Origin: Aphelenchoides besseyi
Lineage: Eukaryota; Nematoda; Chromadorea; Rhabditida; Aphelenchoididae
Direction of reading: 5' to 3'
Assembly: GCA_024699855.1 (NCBI GenBank)
Contig: JAMPIQ010000001.1
Coordinates: 12,338,001-12,402,000 of the forward strand
DNA: 64,000 nucleotides
Numbering within the stretch: the first letter of the stretch is position 1; each line of letters begins with the position of its first letter. Positions 34,236 to 46,089 of this stretch are shown here, one piece after another. Position numbers and translations under genes: made by a program. The notes beneath the pieces are model-generated. The model did not search any database, had not been told where the DNA came from, and saw only the letters and a list, made by a program, of their open reading frames with translations.

Positions 34236-35808
34236 ATGAACGAAAGTGAACGTGCAAATCCGTTGGTTTTTGTATTGGTTTGTTTTTTTGCTTCGTCGGC
34301 ATGTAAGTTGAAGATCGTTCGTGAACGTGATTTTCGTTCCTAGGGCTCGGATCGTATAGTACATGGATGGAGCTGACAATCTTTACGACTAAACTTCCGG
34401 AAGGATGGGCGTTGGGAAGCATTGTTACTGCTGCAATACAAGTAAAATTTGATAAATAGAGATTGAGTTGACAATTGCAGATTGCTGCCATTGGCCCGCT
34501 GATTTTCATGTGCATTGATCGTTGCACGAAGATTCCGATGCCGCGAGGAAAATTCATTCAATTAGCTCTGATCTTGTGTGCGTTGGGCAATTTACCATTG
34601 GCTTTTTTTTGGGATAAGACGATCAAACTTTTTGGTTACGATCACTCCGTTATGGTCGTTACAATGGCGTTTTTCATTGGAATTTTGAACATCTCTTCGG
34701 AAGTCATTTTCATGCCATACATGGGTAAATTCAAGACAGCTTATCTTCCTGCTTACTTTATCGGTAAAAACATCAGAAACCACCCTAACGACAAGTGTGT
34801 TTAAGGAGTTGGATTGTCAAGTTTCATTCCAAGCTTAGTGTCGGTTATTCAAAGTACAGTGAGCAGAATAAAACTCAAATTTTACTCATTCCAACATTTC
34901 AGATGCATCAGATTACAACTGTGTGTTCAACAATGCAACCAGTCAGTTGGAGCCGGTGTTTGTCGAGCCGAGATTCTCAGTTCGTACCTTTTACTTGATC
35001 ATGTTTGCGTGGATGGGCATTTCGACTGTTTCTTTCTTTTTGATCAACAATTACGAGAAATCTCTTGAGAAAATTTGCATTTGGCCATCAAAAACTTTAC
35101 GCGACAACTCAAAAACCGAACTTCCGTTGTCAACAGAAGAACTGTCAACGGTTGAAATTTCAACGCAGGAAACACCTGTTGAAGCGACAAGATCTTCTGT
35201 TCAACCTCATCGAAATCTTCTCATTTTAGTTTGTCTAGCAGCAATTGGCTGTGAACTGAATACAATTATTCCATCCCTTCAATCATATGCCGGTCTTCCA
35301 TATTCACAGGTGTGCTTAAACCCATTAATTATTCATCAGACGAGATTTAGAAAACGTATTTCTGGTCACTGGTCCTATCATCTTTGGCCCAACCCTTGGG
35401 TGCTTTTGTTAGTGTATTTGTACATCCAAAAAGAACATCGCTGTTAATTGGATTGTCAACAGTTTGCGCTTGTTGCACGGCGTTCACGGTATTGATTGCA
35501 GCTCAAAGTCCAAATCCAATTTTGAAGAACTCGATTTTTGGAAGCATTCTAACGGTAAAATGACAATGATAAGTACTTAACTTCCACCTTTTCAGATCGC
35601 TTTACAATTCGTGATTTATGTTCTCGGTTTTCTTCTACGCACCGCATTGATCGAAGCTTATCGAGATGATGGTCTAAATGAGGTTGAACAGGAATGGCGA
35701 TTGTTTGTTGGAGGACTTGTAACTCAGGGCGGCACATTCTTTAGTAGTATCGTCATGTTTCTTTTGGTCAATGTTTTCTCCGTATTCAACGATGCTCCTT
35801 CTTGCTAA
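34236..35808 (+). CDS. SLC52-family riboflavin transporter
   Basis: SLC52/RFT proteins carry riboflavin across the plasma membrane. Exons 34236-34302, 34344-34441, 34481-34763, 34806-34853, 34903-35309, 35351-35554 and 35596-35808 join in phase to 439 aa, the usual size. Family blocks are SAWLGSYSTWMELTIFTTKL plus PEGW near the N-terminus (compare the human WVELPVVVKELPEGW), SSEVIFMPYMGKFKTAYLPA, YFIGVGLSSFIPSLVSVIQ, the extracellular Asn/Cys-rich loop NASDYNCVFNNATSQLEP, and the C-terminal FVGGLVTQGGTFFSSIVMFL. About eleven hydrophobic segments are visible. The central cytoplasmic loop is Thr/Glu-rich and long. Confidence 0.9.
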
Positions 35809-36256
35809 TATCAATCTCAATGCATTTCATTATAAATCTCTGCGTTTAAAGTTCTTTTCCACATTCAGTTATTTGTGTAAAGTAAGAGAGCTGAGAACAC
35901 CAAGTAGTTGTCATAATCAATTAGGATGTCGTGAATCGAATGAACACTCCGGAAGCAAATGTCTATAACAAAAAAGGTTAGTCGATCGATAGAATTCCAA
36001 TGATTCAACGTCGTTGGCCGATTAGAAAAAATGTCAGTTGAGTTTGTCGAAAACAAACTGCGAACGGAAGCAAATTAGCGAGTTAGCAAACGGTTTTTGA
36101 GCGGGCGTGAACGGTTCGCCGTAAACTTCAATGACGCGAATCGAAAGACGTAGACAATAATCGATTCCCGCAATCACCAATCAACTTCTTCAAATAAAAC
36201 CCACCAGTTGATTCGGTCGTTTCGTTCATTTTTCCGTCTCCACTCTTTCACTAACA

Positions 36257-36969
36257 ATGTCGATCATCTCAACGAGCAGCTTAGTTCTTCTCTTGGCTTC
36301 ATGTGTTGTTTTGGTCCGATGCGGTGGATACGGACGTCCTAATTTCCCGATTGGTGGTTATGGACAACGTAAATTCCAATCAGAATTTCACAATAAGCTT
36401 CTTTTAGAATACGGACAAAACAACTACGGAGGTCAAAATGGTCAGTTCGGTGGAAGCTCGTATGCTGGCGGGTATAGTGGTCAAGCGTTTAACGGCGGGT
36501 TCCAACAACCCGGAGGTCAATTTGGAGGACAGAATGGCGGTGGTTTTGGACAACAGAATTCGCAGTTTGGGTTCGATGCTGCTTCGCGACAAGGTGGCAA
36601 TTTTGGCTCGTCATCTGCTTCGGAATCTAGCAACGGAAATAGCGGTCAATTTGGAAGTGAATCGTCGTCTTTTGGAAACAGTGGATTCTCGTCCAGTGGC
36701 TCAAGTAATGTTCCACCTCCACCTGGATTTGGTGCTGATTCGGCATCAAGTTCGGGGAGCCAAGGATCGGAAAGGTACTGATGATCAATGTTCACCCATT
36801 TTATTTCTTATTTAGCGTTTCGAGTGGATTTGGTGACAGTAGCCGCAGCAGTGTGAGTGAGTCAAGTAGTTCGTCGGTACAAACTCGTGAAGCAAATTTC
36901 AACACCGAAACTTCGCAATCCACAAACTCGGGGCGATCGTCAGCTTCGGATTTGCTTCTTGGTCGTTAA
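36257..36969 (+). CDS. Secreted Gly/Gln/Ser-rich low-complexity protein
   Basis: Two exons (36257-36774, 36816-36969) give 223 aa. A signal peptide (SLVLLLASCVVLVRC) is followed by a short conserved-looking segment and then repeats of the GGQFGGQNGG, FGSSSASES and SFGNSGFSSSG kinds, with no cysteine after the signal region. The composition suggests a structural extracellular product such as cuticle, eggshell or mucin-like material. No orthologue can be named. The first exon boundary is set by AAAG|GTACTG and TTTAG|CGTTTC. Confidence 0.72.
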
Positions 36970-37721
36970 GTCGAGATATCCAACGTTGTTTAAACAAGCG
37001 GGTTTTTTACATTTGTCCATTTAATCAATAAACAATTGTCATTTCTTTTTTCAACTTCATTTGACGACATCAGCAATGAATGACTACTTAGACAGGTATA
37101 TTTGCTTCTCATAAATGAGACAATTTCTTCGAGGAGCAAGATCACAAGCAATTTGTCTTGTAAATTGACATCTGATTTTAATGTGACTATCAGTCATCTA
37201 TTCGTCTTTGATAGAGAACTTGTGTTTCTTCGGATAGTTGTTAATGCACCAAAAGTTAAACGATCACCGTGTACTGTTTTCGCGTCGTTGAAAACCATCA
37301 ATCAAGAAATGAGAAATCGGAACGCTCACTAACCGTAGATGTGAGTATCTTGGCATGCAGACGATTAGTGAGCTGGAATATTACAATTCAGTCAATGGAA
37401 GTGATTGGCAACAATTTGGTATTTTTACAAAACTTTCATCCAACTCGCCGAATTCCACGATGAGTTGTTTTCAACATTTTTTTAAACTTCGCAGCAGTTA
37501 GCTGAGCTACGACCCGCAAATTGACTCATTTTCTTCCACCCACGTCGTAGGAAGCCGACAAACATTCGCGACAGCGATTCTGCGAACGTTCTTCGCCCAT
37601 CAATCGTGACGTTCGTCTTCGACTTTTTCACATCAATTGATCGTTTGAACGTGCGCAAATGAAGGGCTTTAAATTGGGCACTTGGTTGCTCGTCGATAAT
37701 AACCGTAGCTTTCAATTCAAA
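36970..37721. other. Intergenic, no gene recognised
   Basis: Contains the 3-prime end of the Gly-rich gene (AATAAA-like near 37027) and the upstream region of the Trp-rich gene. Small ORFs only. Confidence 0.45.
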
Positions 37722-38221
37722 ATGTCTTCCAAACTCCGACTTTTTGTCCTATTCGCTCTTCTTTCTATCTTATTGCCCGAAGTAACAGCTCAATGGTGGT
37801 ACGATCCCATGGCCGGAATGTCGCCTTGGATGAACTATCGAAAGATGATGAGTAAGTTCTCTGCAATTATCACTTTTTGTACGTTTAGATTTCAGGACGC
37901 TATTGGAGACAACAAGCGTGGCAAAATGGCCGAATGAACGGCCAGTGGGGTCAGAATCCGTGGAATTGGGATAACAACAACGGAAATTGGCCACAAAACG
38001 ATTGGAACCAGGGACAAACTCCCGGAGATCAATGGCAATCAAGTCGTGGCGAAGATGATCGTGGGCAAGAAAACCGAGGATCGTGGGGTCAAGGTTTTCA
38101 GAAAGACAATCAACCGGGAAGACCGTGGAATGGTCCAAAACGAAACGAACCGACCGGTCCACCGCGTGAATTAAATAGCAGTACCTCTTCAGACATTCCG
38201 CCTGGTCCGCCGGGCATTTAA
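37722..38221 (+). CDS. Secreted Trp/Asn/Gln/Pro-rich protein
   Basis: Two exons (37722-37851, 37896-38221) give 151 aa. A signal peptide (LRLFVLFALLSILLPEVTAQ) is followed by WWYDPMAGMSPWMNYRKMMR, then RYWRQQAWQNGRMNGQWGQ and NPWNWDNNNGNWPQNDWNQG. Tryptophan is exceptionally frequent and cysteine is absent from the mature part. The tail is Pro/Gly-rich (DIPPGPPGI). No known domain. Short, Trp-rich and secreted peptides like this occur as adhesive, structural or antimicrobial products, but none of these is shown here. Confidence 0.72.
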
Positions 38222-38591
38222 TCTCTACTTTGTTCATATTTCTTCAATAAAAATGACCTCAAACACTACCAAATGATTGTTTGAACTTCGGCAACTGGAC
38301 GATCATCTCATTCACCGTTAACTATAATTCCAATCCATACAAGTTACAGATTCGGACATCATGCAGAATCAGAATACAAACAAATGTACCATCTTTAGAC
38401 ACGGCAACCGATCATCCACTAATTCAACTGTTATTCATAACCAAATGCATTCTTTCAAAGACGTTGTCTATTCTTTGTGAACAGTTTTCGTGAGTGCCAT
38501 CTTCATATCGTTTACGAATGTGTTTACTTCTACAGAAAATTGTGTACAAATTTGAGGTGATAAGTTATGTGAGCTGAGAGAACCAATATCT

Positions 38592-40069
38592 TTAAGGCAT
38601 CGCGTTACCACGCTGTTCGGCTCCAATTGTAAACACCATTGGTAGTGGGTGGACGACAGGCAAATCGCCGAGTTTGTCGGTTTTTCCCCAAGTCAAACAG
38701 CGAAAAACAACGATTAAAACAAAGAAAATAAGAAACGCAAATGCAAGCGCAATAGCAATCGTGTACAATAGTTGATAGTCGATGATTCGTTCTTGTTCGG
38801 CTTCGTCGTCAAAAAGTAACGAATTCGCTTGCCCGAAATCATCGCCAACCGGAATGTCCGCCAAAGTTGGGAAGTCGGTAATGGGAGCAGAAGTCATTTC
38901 AACTTCAGATTTGTCGATTGTTGCCAAAATAGTTGTGGTTTGTATTCCTTGAGGATCAACGTCGATTTCAACGATCTCACTATCCGTGTCATTTGCCGTC
39001 ACGATTTCAACAAACCCACGATTTGCCTTATCGTTTGTCAGAATCACCGGGTCTGCGTAGTCGATGAATGGAACGTCGACAATCGGTCGCCATTGTTGGC
39101 CTTCTGTTTGATCTTCATCCGTTGGCATCTTTTCAAATCCCTCCAAATCGATCGTTTTTGGTGTGCTTGTTTGGTCCTTATCTACTATTGGACTTTCTTC
39201 CTCACTTGACCGTGCATTCTCAGTTTCATACGCCTAAAAAAAATTAATGAACATTGAAAGACAATCATTTCTCGGCCATCAATCTTCCGGCTGTCAAAAA
39301 AGACTTGATTGATCGATGCATTCAGCGAACAAAAACTAATTTCTCAAATGTTGTAGGGTCAAATTTCAAAAGTTTTGACTATAGTCCAATCATTCAACTA
39401 CTTTACGATATTTACCTGTTGAAGTGTGAAGCCGGTACCGCTTACTCGAATGTGCAAATCGATTGCGTCGGCAACTCCACGTACATGAACCTGCAAAAAT
39501 TGATGATATCAATTGAATAGACAAATGAACGTACCGATCCACTGCCAACCAAATCGACCATGTCAATACCTAAGTTCTTAAACGAAAATTTGCAAACGAA
39601 AATCTTTGTTGAAAATAACCTTCGCTCCGTAGTTCGTGACTCCGTGTGATTGAATGAGTCGAAGTTTGTCGTTCTCCGATGAAATAGCATCACGATTCCA
39701 AATCCAAACTCCACCTGGATATTCGTTTCCATTCTCGGGCCAAATCTGAGTAGCACCTTCGTATTTGATCGTTAAACGAGCCTGATCGTCCCAACGACCA
39801 TGAACCACATACCACCAATTGTTTTTCGAATTCGCAGGTCTACCACCACAAACCTCAGTCGGATAAGGTTTGGTGTAGTTCAAGACGGGTGTTGAAGCTT
39901 CGTAGTCAACGCAGATTCGAAACTCCGCTCCGACCAACTCATTCACGTCCAAATTTGCATATCGGCCTTCGATCACAAAGTCGTTGCCAGTCTTCGTAAC
40001 AAAAAACTCTTCACTTGCTGCCGCCAAACCGACAAGCAAAACGAAAGAAATCAGTGGTCGAATTCTCAT
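38592..40069 (-). CDS. Type I single-pass membrane protein, uncharacterised
   Basis: Exons 40069-39620, 39576-39535, 39490-39416 and 39233-38592 join in phase to 402 aa. A signal peptide (LISFVLLVGLAAAS) leads an ectodomain of about 180 residues with the blocks NELVGAEFRICVDYEAS and NNWWYVVHGRWDDQARLTIK and YPGGVWIWNRDAIS. A Ser/Glu/Thr-rich stalk follows, then a membrane helix (LYTIAIALAFAFLIFFVLIV) and a ~40-residue cytoplasmic tail. The ectodomain looks lectin-like (aromatic, beta-rich) but I cannot assign a family. The stretch between this gene and the Trp-rich gene (38222-38591) shows nothing. Confidence 0.8.
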
Positions 40070-42822
40070 TGATTTTACAGCCGACTTCTAAACCAAAAAA
40101 CGAATTAAAACTCGTTCAAATGCAATTGACGGACATCAACGCGCGAACTAATCAAAATGAACGTGTTCCAACAATCGCAAGGTTTAAATATTGGAGTGAC
40201 GAGCGTTTGCTCTTCTATACAGTCATCTTCCCGAGTAGTTTGTTGCGTAAAAGCTGCACAATAAGAACGCAAAGATACCCGCTAGACATGTTGGATTAGA
40301 GAGGAAAGTCAAAAACAATGTTCGAGTATTAGGATGCGTTTGTTTTTGTCGAGAGAAATCAAATGATTCGCGTTCAACTCGCGCAAAAATTAGTCTTATC
40401 AGATGAAGTGAAAATAACAAGACGAGAAGCTACTTTTCGTTGAATTACTTTGCTGCGCAAGTCTTTTGGTTTCGACACGTCAAAAAGTGTAAAAAACCTT
40501 TTTACGTGCACGACCTGTGGGCGTCCGACTTCTTGTGCTTTTCGTGATCGCTAACGAACAGAAGTTTCGACATCAATCACAAAGTTGAAACGAAATCTCA
40601 ATTGATGTACCATCTGATCAGAGGCCGTTCTTTAAGCAAGAACTAAAGAGCATAGTGCATTTTTGGATGATGAAAATGTTCGCGAGATCTTCGAATGAAA
40701 CATTCAATTGACTCTTCTATGTTGTTAAAATAACTTAAAAGCAAAGAAAGTTTGAAGAATATTTGCATTTATGAGCTGCGTTGAGATCAATAAGCTCTCA
40801 AGTATTGTTATCAGAGCTTCGATTTTTTTGGTTAACTGGTTGTTTTGTTGAAAATCTTTAGTGTTAAATGAAGGTTGAACTGTGAATTTGTAAGTCATAT
40901 AACTGCTACACCGTATTTTCTCTTGTAGGCAAAGTTCAATATGGAAATTTGTTGGATAGAATCAAAATTGGTCGGCCAACTGATTGCCCTTTCAAATTTT
41001 AATGATGTCAACCTTTGTAGGCAGTTCATGTGATATGAACGGTTCTACTTACGCAGAATACTAATTACAAACATCTAAGAAATGAGTAGTTTGTGGTCCC
41101 AAAGTTTCTCGTTAAACTTATGCCGAAGATTACTTGACTGCAATCCCTCTCACTGTTGGACCAGGACTACATATCGGGGCTGCTGTAAATCAAATTATCG
41201 TTGTCGTCATAAGCTCAAGTTGTTAATTTCAAATAGCAGTTGTGATTCTACTCAGCTGGCAACCGTGTTGCTATGGAAATTTACAAACTACTTTATCGTT
41301 AACCTTAACGGTTTCTGGAACTAAACCCTACGATTTGTGGTAAGGAAGTTGCGCAGAATCATTACCGTAGACTACTTGGTTAATTGTGGAAGGAAGAAGC
41401 TGCGTGATCGCTTAGAACAAGCGTTTCTACAATCGTTTATTTAAGAGATGGTTTAATGGCAACACCGGCAGCTAAACTCAATGTATTTTGTATTTCAAAT
41501 GTTTATATCTTAATTTGAAAATAACAAGTTATATTTGTAAGTCAAGTTGCTATTTGGCACTTGTGCTGAATTTCATTTTTCGTAGGTATCTTCATATGAT
41601 TTCTATTTTCAATTGAGTGTCTTTCTGTAGGAATTCCCATGAGTTAAATTTAATGGTGCGACCTGTCGTTCCCAACAGACATCACGTCTCGACAAGACTC
41701 GAAAGTCGAACTTTTTCAATGAGCTAGCGATTAGGATTCGTGTGACCGCAAGTTGATGCCTAAGCGGATATAAAAATCGAGCACATTAAACCGCTCGTTA
41801 GTCGTTTTATTTGTAATTTTAATAGAGTCGATTATCTCGGGTCACACCATTTACTTCAAGATACTAATTAAGTGTGCACTTCGGACACCAAATACGTGAC
41901 CACCAACTTCATTTCCGTTCAACGTCACGCACATTGTTAGCGATAACCATGAACTTTGCTCTACGTTGTTTTTGACTCAAAAAGCAACAGTTCTTTTTGT
42001 TTTCGATTTTCAGTACAAAAGAGATTTATTCTTTGAATTGGAGGTTTTATTGCCAATTTATTTTTATTGACTTCCTTCTTGTCTGCTTGTCATTAACAGG
42101 CTTATGCACGTCTGTCAACGTCGGCTTTTCGCGTAACATATTTGTAGCCAACTCGTTAATTTTGCGTAGTTACAAGCGTTGTGGCATTTTCAGAAACACG
42201 TTTAGAACCAGAAATTAAGATCATGTGTTAAAATTTTCAGGTCTCTCAAGGAACGTGTATTAATATTAAACTAGTGAGCGAGATCTTTTTCCTGCTTCTA
42301 CTCATTCAATATGCCAAACTACAAGATTTGTCAGTAAGACGCGTTTGACGTTACCGACCCTTAGGTTCGTTTCTGTACGTCGAATACGATCTTGGACGAC
42401 GTTTGAATCCATCAGCAATTAAAAATGTAGTTGGTATGAGTTCAGATGTTGAAACGATCATCACATCATATGTTCATGTGATTGGATTTTATTACCGAAA
42501 AGTAATTCGAAATCTTGTTTGAAAGATTCTGAACTCTAATTCGGGTTATACTTGGTTATTTTACTAATTGGTTGGTGACTTTTGGCGTCACAATTGAGAA
42601 TTTATTAAAATTGGTTGTCACTCAACTAAACTTCTCGTCCTCCTAAAACTCACGGCTGTCAAATAACAAATTCAAAGCACGATTTTGTGTCCATCTAAGA
42701 TACATTTTTCATGACGAGATGAAGTTCTTGCCCTAAAGAATTGAAATGATAGCCGAATACTTTTTGCCAAGTCATTGTATTTATTGAGTTTTTTTCAGTT
42801 TCAACGACTACTACACAACACT
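40070..42822. other. Large intergenic region, one weak coding-like stretch
   Basis: At 2.75 kb this is the largest gene-poor interval in the window. The only coding-like piece is plus-strand 42366-42522, after a CCCTTAG acceptor: SFLYVEYDLGRRLNPSAIKN and VVGMSSDVETIITSY, ending in a stop. It has no recognised partner exon. The remainder shows no supported gene or RNA. Confidence 0.45.
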
Positions 42823-44437
42823 ATGGGTTTAGCTATGTGTAAAACGGACAAAGTGGTGGACGAAGCAGCAAAGTTGGCCAATCAACAGATCGAACAAGAA
42901 ATCCGAAAGGAACGTGTTGCTGAGCGTCGGACAATCAAAGTTCTTCTCTTGGGTTAGTTGTCCAAAAATGAAATTTTTGTGACTTTTTGGTTAAAGCGCA
43001 GTAATAATTGGATTGTTTTAGGATCAGCTGATAGTGGAAAGTCAACAATCGCCAAACAGATGCGAATACTACATGCCAACGGATTCAATGAAACCGAATT
43101 AGTCAATTACAGGTCGGTTACGTAACGTGCGATCTTTGTTTACAATTTATCTTCAGATACATGGTACTAACGAACTTTTGTACTGCTTATCATTGGAGTG
43201 AGTTATTCAATGTATTCAATCAACTTGTTTTCAGTGTGCAAAGGAGCAATTCAAGTCGGAATCACTATTCCAGACGTTGATAAGGTGAACATTGAATTGA
43301 GATAGTTTCTCAATTCATTTTACAGCCTATATTTGAACTCTTTCTAAATCGCAATGGCGACATTTTGGATTATCCAGATGATGAGATGATCGAAACGTTA
43401 ATGAAGATTCGCACTGCCGAATTCACAAAAGAAGCACTCAAGTTGTTGTGGCAGATGTCCTTACCTGACAACAGTAAATAGTAAGGGAAATTGAAAAGAT
43501 GAACTATTGCGTTTTAGCTTGTTTTCCAATGCACATCGTATACTAGCCAAAGGGTACAGTCCAACTGAAAATGACGTGATTCACGCTCGAGCTTCAACTA
43601 CTGGTGTTCACGAAATCGGATTCAATTTTCGAAAATATTTCATAAGGTAATGTGCTTAGAAGTTTTATTGGGTAAGTCATTCTCTAATGAGCACACAGGT
43701 GTCTTATTTGCAATCTATTAAGCAGAATGTAAAACAAAGTTCAAGAGAAAATGTGCGGCTATTGCATAACTTGTGATTATTTTTAGGCTTATTGACGTTG
43801 GTGGACAGCGAACAGAACGAAGGAAATGGGTTTGTTCGACGCCCACTACAAGAAACGATTGTTAATATTTAGATTCACTGCTTCGATTCGGTAACTGCGA
43901 TCTTGTTCGTCGCGTCATTGTCTGCCTTCGATCAAGTGCTAGATGAGGAGCCATCAAAAGTTCGTAATCTCTGCCACTGAAGCTTCACAAGTTTGTTTTA
44001 GAATGCACTTGATGACAGTGTTGAATTGTTTTCAACGATGTATCACAACGAATTCCTAAGAAAGTGTTCGTTTATTTTGTTTCTGAACAAGAAAGATATT
44101 CTTGAAAATAAACTCGAACACGTTCAATTCGCTAAGTACTTTCCCAATTATACAGGTGAGTTGAAAATAGCGTTTTCATTCGTAGCTAACAATCTTCAGG
44201 TAAAAACACCTATGAAGACGTACAAGACTACATACGAAGTCGATTCATGGCGGTAAGAACATGTTTGTTTCACTAATTAGAATGAAGGTTCAGATCGAAG
44301 ACAAGAATTCAGATGAGCGTCGCCACATCTATTTGCATGTAACCAATGCGACTGATCGTGCAAACATTGATTTTGTGTTCGGTGCATCGTGTGATATAAT
44401 TCTACAGAACAATTTAACTCGTGCAGGAATGTCTTGA
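42823..44437 (+). CDS. Divergent heterotrimeric G-protein alpha subunit
   Basis: Eleven exons (first 42823-42952, last 44294-44437) join in phase to 358 aa. The N-terminal MGLAMC fits myristoylation at Gly2 and palmitoylation at Cys6. Guanine-nucleotide motifs are GSADSGKST (usually GAGESGKST), RASTTG with the catalytic arginine, DVGGQR with the catalytic glutamine, NKKD, and TNATD (usually TCATD). The C-terminus is NNLTRAGMS, unlike the Gi, Gq or Gs tails and lacking the pertussis-toxin cysteine. It is most like nematode-specific GPA subunits that signal in sensory neurons. The P-loop changes (Gly to Ser-Ala, Glu to Asp) are conservative but uncommon. Confidence 0.92.
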
Positions 44438-44519
44438 GATTGTTTTCGAAGATAAACGTTGGAACACTTGGATAGAGATCTTTTTATCAAACTTAACAAA
44501 CATCTAAACAACTTTAATA

Positions 44520-45748
44520 TCATGTCAAAGCTTTTGCGGGAACTGAAACTGAGTGTTGAAACACTTGAATCTTAAGCGTCGAATTGGCATCAACTGTGCC
44601 CCAAGTCTGTTCATCATTCAAACTGACCATAACAAGATAGATGGCCTAAAACGCAGTCAAATTTAGTTTGAATACTAAAAAATACCTTTTTGACGTTTTT
44701 CACGTGTCTTTTTGTTGCTCCCAAAAGAAGCGGATCGACAGTCTTGATATCATCAACGAGGCGAACGATCACAGACGAATGATATGATTCGGGACTCTCT
44801 TTGTACAGAGCTAAACAACGAAATTAACAGTGGAAATGCGATCAAACGTACAAAAATCACCACCGAATGTCAGAGCTGGTCGAACAGTCCATCCTTGATT
44901 GCGGAAATATCTAAACGTAAAGATCAATATGAATGTTGTCACGAGAATGAGAACTTGTGTCGAGTTGCAAATTCATTCAACAGAAACCGATTTTTGTCAA
45001 ATGAGTGAAGTTCTCGACTATTTAATTTTGGCTTAAACCAAAACGTATGGACTTAGCATTTCTGTCCGCACGTAACATACTAAGCCATAAAGCCCTTGAA
45101 AACAATACTCAAAGAAGCTTACTCGTAAACGAAAAATCGACGTTCAAACAAAAAGCAATTTTGTTTGTAAAACTCCCACAGAGTTGAAAGTGAGTGACCA
45201 GCAATGTTTAGACGTCGATTTTTGACGAGATAAATTGATTCACTTGGCGATAAATAGAGTCGTTGTTGAGACTTTTCGTTCACCATTTTCAACCATTGAT
45301 CACCCGAAGCTTTCAATTTTTTTGGTATCTCCGGCTCGAACGGTGATGAGAACAACGGATCGTCGGTTGGTGGCAAATCGAATGGCATCGGAGCTTCAAA
45401 AATACACGAACTAAAATCACTGGCAATCTCCGGATCTGCGAATTCACGCCAAATGTAATTCGCTCTTTCTTCCTCGATTGGATCGGGAGTGTGGAAACAT
45501 TCGGAATTGGTAAAATTCAACCGTTGTCCCAAAATAGCTCCGTAGTAACCCTAAAACGAACAAAGAATTAAGAAAACAATGCAAGAACTCGCTTTGTTGA
45601 GAAGCTGCAGAATCGCACCTTGATCATCGACGATCACGTCTGGTCCGAGAAATCGAGCTGTTGGAGCTCCTTGCAACTCCTGAGTACCATTAAGATACGG
45701 TTGATCATCAATTCGTCGTTTTGCTTCCAATAAGATTCGACGGGACAT
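44520..45748 (-). CDS. TSEN2: tRNA-splicing endonuclease catalytic subunit Sen2
   Basis: TSEN2 cuts the 5-prime splice site of intron-containing pre-tRNAs in the nucleus. Exons 45748-45593, 45550-45123, 44910-44852, 44810-44686 and 44645-44520 join in phase to 297 aa. The N-terminal half has the TSEN2-type LNKGYYGAILG, and the C-terminal nuclease domain has YEYFRNQGWTVRP, LYKESPESYHSS and NVKKAIYLVMV. These carry the catalytic Tyr (in LYKE), His (YHSS) and Lys (VKKA), with Tyr-to-His spacing of 8 as in the family. Intron 1 uses a GC donor (AAA|GCGAGT), needed to keep LNK-GYYG in frame. Confidence 0.9.
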
Positions 45749-46089
45749 TTCGGATCAAATAAAATCGGACGCTTGAAATCGCTGGTCATGTCAACTGTTT
45801 GATTGTAAAGTCAAGTGTTACCAACAATCATTGGCTATTGGAGTCGTTATAGAGTTGCTTCATTGATTGACTATGTTTGTTAAATGTTAATAATTTTACT
45901 TTGACGTTGTACAAAAGAAATTTCCTGATCGAACTGGTGAATGGATTGACTAAACGAAACGTTGAGGTAAAGCGAAAGGCAATGATCGAAATGGCACCAT
46001 TCGAAAACACGTTTGTACAAACAGCAGTAGGATGGCAATTAATTCGTGCGATAGAAAGCTGCGGATTATGCAAAAAAGGATAATTTTTG
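45749..46089. other. Intercistronic region between TSEN2 and the copine gene
   Basis: 340 bp between two minus-strand genes. A 68-codon plus ORF has no support. Confidence 0.4.

Noticed and set aside
44852..44910. Possible loss of the TSEN2 catalytic tyrosine because the expected YG reads FGG
   Set aside because: The Tyr 8 residues before the catalytic His is the one in LYKESPESYH, which is present, so the triad looks complete.
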